Shown here: positions 7,941-14,717 of the stretch, in pieces
How positions within the stretch are numbered: the stretch's first letter is position 1
Layout of the letters: each line of letters opens with the position of its first letter
Source: SLJK01 sp964567295
GTDB taxonomy: Bacteria; Bacillota; Dethiobacteria; DTU022; UBA8154
Assembly (NCBI GenBank): GCA_964567295.1
Contig: CAZMLU010000012.1
Span: 1-35,512 of the forward strand
Length of the DNA stretch: 35,512 bases
Direction of reading: 5' to 3'
The notes under the pieces: generated by a model
Database searches by the model: none
The model's input: only the letters and a program-made list of their open reading frames with translations
Told to the model about the DNA's origin: nothing
Translations under genes and position numbers: made by a program

Positions 7941-8906
7941 TTGCGAATTGTAGAGAGAGTGTTTTCTGAAAATGAAGATTATCCTAATCTCCTATTAGCA
8001 AACATTCATATTTCTGCTAATATACAGCAAAACTTAAATAAGATGGAAGATATTTTGGAGCTTGCCCATTATAAAGATGTTAACATTGTTATTTTTCCCG
8101 AACTATGTGTGACAGGATATATTTGGGAAGCAAATTCTGATATAGAAGCTACACAAGTAAGGGAACACCTTTTAAGCGGCGAAAATAAACGTATTGCACC
8201 CTGGATTAAAAATGTTTGGGACAGCTTAAAAACTGATGGAAAAGGGTTGGAGTACGTTCTTTTTAATAATGTTAGAGAAAAGAATGGTTCCCTTTATAAC
8301 GCTGCTTATGTGCTGAATAAGGAGATCGACTACAATGAGGAAGAATTTATATATCACAAGATATTTCTTCCTAAAGACGAACAGCGCTATTTTAAAGGAG
8401 GAACTGATAAAAGGCTTACAATTGATACAAAATGGGGGCGCTATGGCCTTTTAATTTGTTACGATCTTAATTTTGTAGAGCTGGCCAGGAAATATGCTTT
8501 TACCGATGAGGTGGACGCCATTATAACTATGGCGGCCTGGAGGTCTGAGGCAACCAGGGAATACCCGGAGATGAATGTAAAAACCGATCACTATTATGGT
8601 TTTCTTTGGCAACTGATGAATTCTTCCAAAGCGGCTTATAATCAGGTTTGGAGCTTGGGAGTTAATACAGTAGGTGCCCACGATAAAAGTGGAGTTTATT
8701 TTTGGGGAGGAAGCGGGGTCTGGGCCCCCTCCGGTTTACAGTTGTTGCAGGCTTCTAATATTAAGGATGAGTTGCTAATCATCCGGAATATAGATATTAA
8801 AGAACAGGCACATAAAGAACGGGACGAGTTTGATTACCGGATTGACTTTCATAGTGTTTATCGGGACATGGAAGAACCTGGTAAATATGTAGGATACTTG
8901 ACTTAA
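7941..8906 (+). CDS. carbon-nitrogen hydrolase (nitrilase superfamily amidase)
   Basis: The 321-residue protein has the Glu-Lys-Cys catalytic triad of the nitrilase superfamily: E54 in FPELCVTGY, K140 in YHKIFLPKDEQRY, and C173 in LLICYDLNF. Such enzymes hydrolyse amides, carbamoyl groups or nitriles in the cytoplasm. It begins at TTG 7941 after AAAGGGGG. It is the last gene of the run from cimA and directly follows the peptidases, so a role in deaminating or deamidating small nitrogen compounds released from peptides is plausible. The long insertion between Glu and Lys (residues 65-120) is larger than in omega-amidase or N-carbamoylputrescine amidase, so I do not assign a subfamily. A CodY-box-like sequence overlaps codons 7-12. 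Confidence 0.85.
   Translation: MRIVERVFSENEDYPNLLLANIHISANIQQNLNKMEDILELAHYKDVNIVIFPELCVTGYIWEANSDIEATQVREHLLSGENKRIAPWIKNVWDSLKTDGKGLEYVLFNNVREKNGSLYNAAYVLNKEIDYNEEEFIYHKIFLPKDEQRYFKGGTDKRLTIDTKWGRYGLLICYDLNFVELARKYAFTDEVDAIITMAAWRSEATREYPEMNVKTDHYYGFLWQLMNSSKAAYNQVWSLGVNTVGAHDKSGVYFWGGSGVWAPSGLQLLQASNIKDELLIIRNIDIKEQAHKERDEFDYRIDFHSVYRDMEEPGKYVGYLT
7960..7974. promoter_or_regulatory. possible CodY box inside the amidase 5' end
   Basis: TGTTTTCTGAAAATG matches the CodY consensus AATTTTCWGAAAATT at 12 of 15 positions, with the whole core TTTTCWGAAAAT intact. CodY itself is encoded at 21306. The site lies within coding sequence, where CodY can act as a roadblock. A chance match is possible. 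Confidence 0.35.
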
Positions 8907-9186
8907 AAATGAATTTGTTTGTTCTTTGTCAAGGCCCTTGCAAAAGGTGCTGGAAAATATTATTGCAATCTAGAGGAAAACATGCTAATATTTTATCGGG
9001 CGGGGACACGCACTCGCACCATTTTAATTCAAATAACTATACTTGCATTAATTTGTATAAAATAGAAGAGGGTTATTTATCTGCCTGGAGCCGCAAAGGA
9101 CCGGGACAGAAGGTGCTAGAAAGTAGGGTTGATCTGTGCCTTCCTCGCGGCGAGGAAGGTTTTACTTATTTTGGGGGTGTTGGTCT
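8907..9186 (+). promoter_or_regulatory. leader of the pantothenate operon
   Basis: These 280 untranslated bases hold a partly repeated segment: AAGGTGCTRGAAA occurs at 8944-8956 and again at 9110-9122, with looser similarity in the 13 bases before each. A single GCACC at 9016-9020 can pair with the GGTGC of either copy (8946-8950 or 9112-9116), giving two exclusive folds. The leader ends in a perfect terminator hairpin. No strong promoter and no known riboswitch consensus was recognised. The only TATAAA (9056-9061) lacks a good -35. Confidence 0.4.
9139..9170 (+). terminator. rho-independent terminator or attenuator before panG
   Basis: CCTTCCTCG (9139-9147) and CGAGGAAGG (9151-9159) form a perfect 9-bp GC-rich stem with a 3-base loop, followed by TTTTACTTATTTT. 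It ends only 17-27 bases before the TTG start of the next gene and merges into its ribosome binding site. There is therefore no room for a promoter between hairpin and gene. Confidence 0.85.
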
Positions 9187-10050
9187 TTGGAAATAGCCAT
9201 TGTTGGGGCTGGAAATGTGGGAAAAGTATTGGGCACTGCCCTTGCCAAAAAGGGATATCACCTGAAGGCTGCTTCAGCGAAAACGGAAAATACTCGTCGC
9301 AAAGTTTCTACCTTATGGGAATGCCCAGTATTTAGTGAGCCGTACAAAGCTGCTGTTCAGGGAGACATTGTTTTTTTAACTACCCCTGATCAGGTTATTG
9401 AGGAAGTATGTATAGAGATCGCCAGGCGTGATGGTTTTCGCAAGGGACAGGTTGTTTTACATACCAGCGGGGCACACAGTTCTGCTGTTCTCTCTGCGGC
9501 TAAAGAGGCCGGTGCCGACATTATGTCCTTTCACCCTCTGCAAACGTTTCCCCAGCTGGAAGTTGGTCTTCGTTCCCTTCCAGGCACTTTTTTTGCCGTT
9601 GATGGAGACGAAAAAGCTCTCTTGTTGGCAAAACAGCTGGTCGAGGCTCTGGAGGGCGAATTGCTCTCTATCCCAACTGCTCTGAAGCCTCTCTACCATG
9701 CTGCGGCTTGCACTGCCTGCAATTATCTGGTCTCTCTTATGGACATGGCTCTTAGGATGTATGGGCCGTTGGAGATAGCACCTTCTAAAGCCATGGAGGC
9801 TTTAACCCCTTTAATAGAAGGCACTCTTGAAAATATCAGAACTTTAAACCCTGAACAGGCCTTGACCGGTCCTATTGCCCGGGGGGATCTTAACACTATT
9901 GAATCTCACATGGAGAATTTAAAAGAACATAAGCCAGAACTACTTCCTTATTACTGTTCCATGGGGATTTATACCGCAGAGCTGGCGGTTAGAAAAGGAA
10001 CCATAAACAAGGAAAAAGAAAAGGTAATAAAAACTATGTTAGGAGGATAA
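9187..10050 (+). CDS. panG: Rossmann-like/DUF2520 protein, probable PanG-type ketopantoate reductase
   Basis: The 287-residue product has an N-terminal NAD(P)-binding Rossmann fold (IAVGAGNVG-type motif, VGAGNVG at 6-12) and a C-terminal helical DUF2520 domain. Proteins of this make-up sit in front of panB in many Firmicutes, and one such group, PanG, was shown to be a ketopantoate reductase replacing PanE in Francisella and Enterococcus. No panE or ilvC is in this window, and the gene is followed at 5 bases by panB, so reduction of ketopantoate to pantoate is the likely role. I choose TTG 9187 because the Rossmann strand starts there and GGGGGTG precedes it at 9173-9179. An upstream GTG at 9136 would lie in the terminator hairpin. 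The symbol rests on family and context. Confidence 0.72.
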   Translation: MEIAIVGAGNVGKVLGTALAKKGYHLKAASAKTENTRRKVSTLWECPVFSEPYKAAVQGDIVFLTTPDQVIEEVCIEIARRDGFRKGQVVLHTSGAHSSAVLSAAKEAGADIMSFHPLQTFPQLEVGLRSLPGTFFAVDGDEKALLLAKQLVEALEGELLSIPTALKPLYHAAACTACNYLVSLMDMALRMYGPLEIAPSKAMEALTPLIEGTLENIRTLNPEQALTGPIARGDLNTIESHMENLKEHKPELLPYYCSMGIYTAELAVRKGTINKEKEKVIKTMLGG

Positions 10051-10055
10051 ACAAG

Positions 10056-10898
10056 GTGACGGTAGAACGCTTTAATACTCTGGAACTAAAAGAGAAGAAA
10101 AATAGTGGAGAAAAAATCACCATGATAACTGCCTATGATTATCCTACCGCTCAACTGGTTGAAGAAGCTGGCGTGGAGACTATCCTGGTCGGTGATTCCC
10201 TGGGGATGGTAGTTCTTGGTTATCAGGACACTCTTTCTGTGACGCTGGATGAGATGATCCATCATGGAAAGGCAGTTGTAAGGGGCAGCAAAAGGTCTTT
10301 TATAATAATCGATATGCCTTTTCTGACTTACCAAATTAATAAAGAAGAGGCTTTACGAAATGCGGGGCGGATAATCCAGGAGACCGGTGCCCAGGGGGTA
10401 AAACTGGAAGGTGGAAAGGAGATAATTGAGGCAGTAAAGTTGATTACGGGGGCCGGAATACCGGTAGTTGGCCATCTTGGCTTGACACCTCAGTCAGCAG
10501 GACAACTGGGAGGTTTTAAGGTTCAGGGAAAAGATCCTGCTGCAGCCCGAAAAATGATCGAAGATGCCCTCCTACTGGAAGAAGCTGGTTCCTTTCTCCT
10601 AGTTCTGGAATGTGTTCCCTGGCAGCTAGCAAGAGAAATAACGGAAAAACTCACCATTCCCGTGATTGGGATTGGTGCCGGACAGTTTTGTGATGGCCAG
10701 GTCCTGGTCTATCATGATGTTATGGGGCTTTATACAGGGAAAAGACCCAAGTTTGTAAAACAGTATGCTTTTGCTAGAGAAGAAATGCTAAGCGGAGTAG
10801 GAAATTTTATAGCTGAGGTCCGTCAGGGTCTTTTCCCAGAGGAAAAACACACTTTTTCCATTTCCCAAGAGATCCTTGACCGTGTTTTAAACGATTGA
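10056..10898 (+). CDS. panB: 3-methyl-2-oxobutanoate hydroxymethyltransferase
   Basis: This 280-residue enzyme transfers a hydroxymethyl group from methylenetetrahydrofolate to 2-oxoisovalerate, the first step of pantothenate synthesis. Magnesium ligands of the TIM barrel are visible as D47 (LVGDSLGMVVLGY), D86 (IDMPF) and E118 (KLEGG), with the catalytic Glu at E185 (LECVP). The typical GHLGLTPQ segment is at 139-146. The start is GTG 10056. Its AGGAGG at 10041-10046 lies within the last codons of the preceding gene, indicating coupled translation. The product passes to the reductase encoded immediately upstream. Confidence 0.96.
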   Translation: MTVERFNTLELKEKKNSGEKITMITAYDYPTAQLVEEAGVETILVGDSLGMVVLGYQDTLSVTLDEMIHHGKAVVRGSKRSFIIIDMPFLTYQINKEEALRNAGRIIQETGAQGVKLEGGKEIIEAVKLITGAGIPVVGHLGLTPQSAGQLGGFKVQGKDPAAARKMIEDALLLEEAGSFLLVLECVPWQLAREITEKLTIPVIGIGAGQFCDGQVLVYHDVMGLYTGKRPKFVKQYAFAREEMLSGVGNFIAEVRQGLFPEEKHTFSISQEILDRVLND

Positions 10899-10926
10899 GA
10901 AAAGTCCTTAACAGGAGGTCCAAATA

Positions 10927-11772
10927 TTGCAAATAGTATACAAAATCTCTGAACTGAAAAAAAAAATAAAAGCAATAAAAGAAAAAGATCAAAGCATTGG
11001 ATTTGTTCCTACCATGGGTTTTCTACACGAAGGTCATCTTTCTTTGATGAGAACTGCCAGCAATGAAAATGATTGTGTTGTTATAAGTATTTTTGTCAAT
11101 CCGCTGCAATTTGGAGCTGGAGAAGATTTGGAAGAATATCCCCGCGACTTGGAAAAAGATATGGAAAAGGCTGAAAATGCTGGGTGTGATCTTATTTTTG
11201 CGCCACTTGTTAAAGAAATGTATCCACCGGGTTTTGCTACTTTCATTGAAGTGGAGAACTTGACTGAAAACCTTTGCGGAGCTTCTCGCCCTGGCCATTT
11301 TCGAGGTGTTGCCACTGTGGTAGCCAAGCTTTTTAACCTGGTTGAGCCAAAACGGGCATACTTTGGTCAGAAAGATGCTCAGCAAGCCCTTGTTATGAGA
11401 AGAATGGTTGAAGATCTCAATATGGATTTGGATCTGATTATTCTTCCCACCTTTCGCGAAGAAGATGGACTGGCTATGAGTTCCCGCAATGAAAACCTTT
11501 TACCGCAACAAAGGCGAGAAGCAGCAATCCTTTTTCAAAGCTTGCAGCAGGCTCAAGAGATGATTGCTAAAGGAGAAAGGGATGCAGGCAAGATTAAAGA
11601 GGCCATGGCCATAACAATCGCGGAACATGCAAATGCTGAAATCGACTATATAGAAATTACGGATAAGGTTACTATAAAACCCCTTGTTATGTTGCAGGGA
11701 GAATGCCTAATAGCAGTAGCGGTTAAGTTTGGTGGAACAAGATTAATTGATAACTTGCTGGTGGAGGTGTAA
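10927..11772 (+). CDS. panC: pantothenate synthetase (pantoate-beta-alanine ligase)
   Basis: The 281-residue ATP-dependent ligase joins pantoate to beta-alanine through a pantoyl-adenylate. Seen: the nucleotide-binding PTMGFLHEGH at 28-37 (H34, H37), FVNPLQFG, the RPGHFRGVATVVAKLFN pantoate site, FGQKDAQQ, and the KMSKS-like MSSRN. It starts at TTG 10927 with AGGAGG at 10913-10918, 28 bases after panB. Its own stop overlaps the ribosome binding site of panD. Length and motifs are normal for the family. Confidence 0.96.
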   Translation: MQIVYKISELKKKIKAIKEKDQSIGFVPTMGFLHEGHLSLMRTASNENDCVVISIFVNPLQFGAGEDLEEYPRDLEKDMEKAENAGCDLIFAPLVKEMYPPGFATFIEVENLTENLCGASRPGHFRGVATVVAKLFNLVEPKRAYFGQKDAQQALVMRRMVEDLNMDLDLIILPTFREEDGLAMSSRNENLLPQQRREAAILFQSLQQAQEMIAKGERDAGKIKEAMAITIAEHANAEIDYIEITDKVTIKPLVMLQGECLIAVAVKFGGTRLIDNLLVEV

Positions 11773-11775
11773 AAA

Positions 11776-12141
11776 GTGTGGCGCACTATGTGTAAATCAA
11801 AAATCCACAGAGCTACAGTTACTGATGCGGATCTTAATTATGTAGGAAGTATAACTATTGACGAAGAACTGATGGAGAAAGCTGACATTTTTCCTTATGA
11901 AAAAGTGCAGGTGGTTAACAATAATAACGGGGCACGTTTGGAAACTTATGCAATTAAGGGTTTACGTGATAGTGGGGAAATATGCCTTAACGGTGCCGCA
12001 GCAAGACTTGTCCAACCAGGGGATATTATTATCATTATTAGTTATGGCCAATATTCTGCAGAAGACTTAGAATTCTATGTTCCAAAAGTAGTCTTAGTGA
12101 ATGAAAATAACAAGATAACCGAAATCGCCTCTATTGGATAA
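11776..12141 (+). CDS. panD: aspartate 1-decarboxylase proenzyme
   Basis: This 121-residue pyruvoyl enzyme makes beta-alanine from aspartate. The proenzyme is cut between G24 and S25 (NYVGSITID), and Ser25 becomes the pyruvoyl group. K9, H11 and the NNNNGARLETY and LNGAAARLVQ segments match the Bacillus enzyme closely. GTG 11776 is taken as start because it aligns with the Bacillus N-terminus and has GGAGGTG across the panC stop. ATG 11788 is an alternative that would shorten it by four residues. It is the last gene of the pantothenate operon. No clear terminator follows before the next promoter. Confidence 0.95.
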   Translation: MWRTMCKSKIHRATVTDADLNYVGSITIDEELMEKADIFPYEKVQVVNNNNGARLETYAIKGLRDSGEICLNGAAARLVQPGDIIIIISYGQYSAEDLEFYVPKVVLVNENNKITEIASIG

Positions 12142-12174
12142 ATTACTTAATATGGAAATAGTAACTTCAATTTA

Positions 12175-12224
12175 TTTACACTTTTCTGATTGCATGGTAT
12201 AATGAAACTAATTTTACGGAAAAG
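12175..12224 (+). promoter_or_regulatory. sigma-A promoter for glutamate aminomutase, with possible CodY site
   Basis: TTTACA (12175-12180), a 17-base spacer and a perfect TATAAT (12198-12203) form a strong promoter. AATTTTACGGAAAAG at 12210-12224, at the expected transcript start, matches the CodY box at only 10 of 15 positions, so regulation by CodY is no more than a suggestion. Confidence 0.8.
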
Positions 12225-12281
12225 CTTGAGGAAACTTGTATGTTGCTTAAATTAAGGTAAAAGCAGTGGAGGTTTATATAT

Positions 12282-13520
12282 ATGGATGAGATGCAAAAAA
12301 GGGAAGTTTCGTCAAAAAGAGCAGAAGAGTTGCGAGAGCGCATTGCTGATTATCTTGAATACAGCAAGAATATTCCCACCGGGTTTTCAGAATGGGGTAG
12401 GATACAGGAGAGACAGGAGAAGATAAAGCTAATCCTTGGAGCTTCAGAAAAGGAATGGAAGGACTGGAAATGGCAGTTAAGAAACCGTGTTTCTGATGAA
12501 GAAGCCCTGGCCAAGATTATTCCACTGAGCTCCCAGGAAAAGGAAGATATTGCTCTTACGGGTAGAAAGTTTCGTTGGGCAGGGGTTCCTTATTATCTCA
12601 GTCTTATAGATCCCAATAATCCTTTGGATCCTGTGCGTATGCAAACCATTCCCACCGTCAAAGAGTATTACGACGATAGTGGGGAGATGGACCCTATGGC
12701 GGAGGAGTACACATCTCCTGTTTCAGCTATTACCAGAAGATATCCGGATCGGCTAATCATTAATGTTACAAACCAGTGTGCCAATTACTGCCGTCACTGT
12801 CAACGTAGAAGAAATATCGGAGAAGTTGATCACCAAACTTCTAGGGAGGACCTGGAAGAAGCTATACAATATATTGCTGACCATTCGGAGATACGGGATG
12901 TTCTTCTTACCGGCGGCGATGCTCTGATGCTATCTGACGATACCCTCGACTGGCTCCTGACTGAGCTTGATAATATACCACATGTGGAGATAAAGCGTTT
13001 AGGAACCAGAGCCCCCGTAGTTATACCTTACAGGGTAACTGAAGAACTTTGCGAGGTTTTGGGCAGACACCTGCCACTGTTTGTAAATACTCATTTCAAT
13101 CACCCCCGGGAAATTACTCCTGCTGCCAAGGAGGTCTGTTGGGCATTGGCCAGGCGGGGTATAAGTCTTGGCAATCAAGCAGTTTTACTAAAGGGGATAA
13201 ATAACCATCCTCTGCTGATGAAAAAACTGAATCATGAATTGTTAAAAATCATGATAAAACCTTATTACATTTTCCATGCGAAAGGTGTAAGAGGAACAGG
13301 ACATTTCCGTACCAGGGTTGAAGAAGGTATTGAAATAATGGAAAAACTAAGAGGATACACATCAGGTATTGCCATACCAACATATATAGTCAATGCACCG
13401 CGGGGATATGGAAAAACACCTATGCTGCCAGAATATTTGGTATCCATGGGAGCAGATAAGTTGCTAATCAGAACTTGGGAAAACAGAATCCTGGAATACG
13501 AAAATGATGAGGGGCTTTAG
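12282..13520 (+). CDS. eam: glutamate 2,3-aminomutase (lysine 2,3-aminomutase family)
   Basis: The 412-residue protein is a radical-SAM, PLP-dependent aminomutase. The iron-sulfur cysteines are C166, C170 and C173 (CANYCRHC), the PLP lysine is K378 (GYGKTP), and TGGDAL at 210-215 matches the family. In lysine 2,3-aminomutase two Asp residues bind the lysine side-chain amino group (in YQCDLS and VVDAPG). Here they are K334 (FHAKGV) and N371 (IVNAPR), the same Lys/Asn pair described for the Clostridium glutamate enzyme. It therefore probably turns L-glutamate into beta-glutamate, a compatible solute. It stands as its own unit behind a strong promoter, 140 bases after panD, with GGAGG before the ATG. 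Confidence 0.85.
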   Translation: MDEMQKREVSSKRAEELRERIADYLEYSKNIPTGFSEWGRIQERQEKIKLILGASEKEWKDWKWQLRNRVSDEEALAKIIPLSSQEKEDIALTGRKFRWAGVPYYLSLIDPNNPLDPVRMQTIPTVKEYYDDSGEMDPMAEEYTSPVSAITRRYPDRLIINVTNQCANYCRHCQRRRNIGEVDHQTSREDLEEAIQYIADHSEIRDVLLTGGDALMLSDDTLDWLLTELDNIPHVEIKRLGTRAPVVIPYRVTEELCEVLGRHLPLFVNTHFNHPREITPAAKEVCWALARRGISLGNQAVLLKGINNHPLLMKKLNHELLKIMIKPYYIFHAKGVRGTGHFRTRVEEGIEIMEKLRGYTSGIAIPTYIVNAPRGYGKTPMLPEYLVSMGADKLLIRTWENRILEYENDEGL

Positions 13521-13557
13521 AATTTTTAAGAAAACGAGAAAGGGGAAACTTGCTGCC

Positions 13558-13587
13558 AGGAACCATGGGTTTTTGCTCATGGTTTCT
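13558..13587 (+). terminator. stem-loop between aminomutase and dprA
   Basis: AGGAACCATG (13558-13567) pairs with CATGGTTTCT (13578-13587), ten pairs with one G-U, around a 10-base loop. There is no uninterrupted T-run behind it (GTTGTGTAAG), so it may be a weak terminator or a processing/leader structure for dprA. Confidence 0.4.
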
Positions 13588-13613
13588 GTTGTGTAAGTGC
13601 GGAGGGTGATGTG

Positions 13614-14702
13614 ATGTCGCGAGCAAAATACTATCATGCCTTGAATACTATTTCTGCCCTAGGTCCCATGAGAATCAAGCAAATCGTGGATCACTTTGGG
13701 AGTCCGGAGAAAGCTTGGAAGGCTGCACCTGAAGAGTTTAATGGTATCAATGGTTTTGGAGAAGGGTTGCGGTCCGCCTTTTTCAGCCAACGCACGAAAA
13801 CTGAACTGGATAAAAGTTGGAACGAATTGTTGGACAAGGGGTTTTCAGTGGTCACCTTAGATGATATTAACTATCCCCCGCTGCTCAGAGAAATATACGA
13901 TCCTCCACCTGTTCTATATTATTCGGGAAAGCTGGATCTTTTCCAAAAACCATGTCTTGCTATAGTGGGTAGCAGGCGACATACTTTATATGGAAAAGAG
14001 ATAGCTTATAAGTTTGCTTCAAAATTGTCAAATTATGATCTGACAATAGTAAGCGGGATGGCGCGTGGAATAGATACATGGGCTCATAAAGGGGTTTTGG
14101 AATCGGGGGGTAAAACGGTTGCCGTTCTTGGCTGTGGCATAGATATCTGTTACCCGTCTGAAAATAGTTCTTTGAAAGACCAAATCTCTAAAGAGGGAGC
14201 AGTTATTACAGAATTTCCTCCTGGCACCAGACCTCTCCCACCTAATTTTCCTCGAAGAAACCGAATAATAAGCGGAATTACAATAGGCACCTTGGTAGTG
14301 GAGGCAGGAGAAAAAAGTGGTGCCCTTATCACAGCTGAATTCGCTTTGGAACAGGGAAGGGATGTGTTTGCTGTGCCTGGTGGGATAGGAAGTCCCTACA
14401 GCAGGGGGTGTCATCGATTGATAAAAGAAGGAGCAAAGCTAGTAGAAAAAGTGGAAGATGTTTTGGAAGAGCTGCCTTCTTTTCCTGAGAGCTCTGTATA
14501 TAATGAGAAGGTGGCCAGTAATGAATCACTTCTTGATACAGAAGCAAGAGTACTGGAAATAATACACTTCGAACCTCTTGAATTAGAAGAGATTGCCCGG
14601 ATGAGCAGTTTTGCCCCTGCCCAGTTATATGCAGTTCTATTAGAATTGGAGATAAAGGGAATTATCAGGCAATTACCGGGAAAATTTTTTCAAAGGGTTT
14701 AA
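13614..14702 (+). CDS. dprA: DNA-processing protein DprA
   Basis: The 362-residue protein loads RecA onto incoming single-stranded DNA during transformation. An N-terminal helix-hairpin-helix/SAM-like part is followed by the Rossmann-like core with VGSRRHTLYG, SGMARGIDTWAHKG, VLGCGIDICYP and PNFPRRNRIISG, and a C-terminal winged-helix-like domain from about 305. It starts at GTG 13611 or ATG 13614. ATG gives the better distance to GGAGGG (13601-13606). Only 15 bases separate it from topA, and dprA-topA is the conserved order in Firmicutes. Non-competent anaerobes also keep the gene. Confidence 0.94.
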   Translation: MSRAKYYHALNTISALGPMRIKQIVDHFGSPEKAWKAAPEEFNGINGFGEGLRSAFFSQRTKTELDKSWNELLDKGFSVVTLDDINYPPLLREIYDPPPVLYYSGKLDLFQKPCLAIVGSRRHTLYGKEIAYKFASKLSNYDLTIVSGMARGIDTWAHKGVLESGGKTVAVLGCGIDICYPSENSSLKDQISKEGAVITEFPPGTRPLPPNFPRRNRIISGITIGTLVVEAGEKSGALITAEFALEQGRDVFAVPGGIGSPYSRGCHRLIKEGAKLVEKVEDVLEELPSFPESSVYNEKVASNESLLDTEARVLEIIHFEPLELEEIARMSSFAPAQLYAVLLELEIKGIIRQLPGKFFQRV

Positions 14703-14717
14703 GCTGGAGGCTAAAAA

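Noticed and set aside
8970..9020. Possible RNase P RNA or riboswitch signature (GAGGAAAACATGCT ... CGCACC)
   Set aside because: Only the GAGGAAA part resembles RNase P RNA. The universally conserved following bases and the other domains are missing, and the leader is too short.
8909..9196. 95-residue open frame right after the amidase gene
   Set aside because: It has no ribosome binding site, runs through the terminator hairpin and overlaps the panG start. Its internal sequence repeat comes from the repeated leader DNA. No recognisable protein features.
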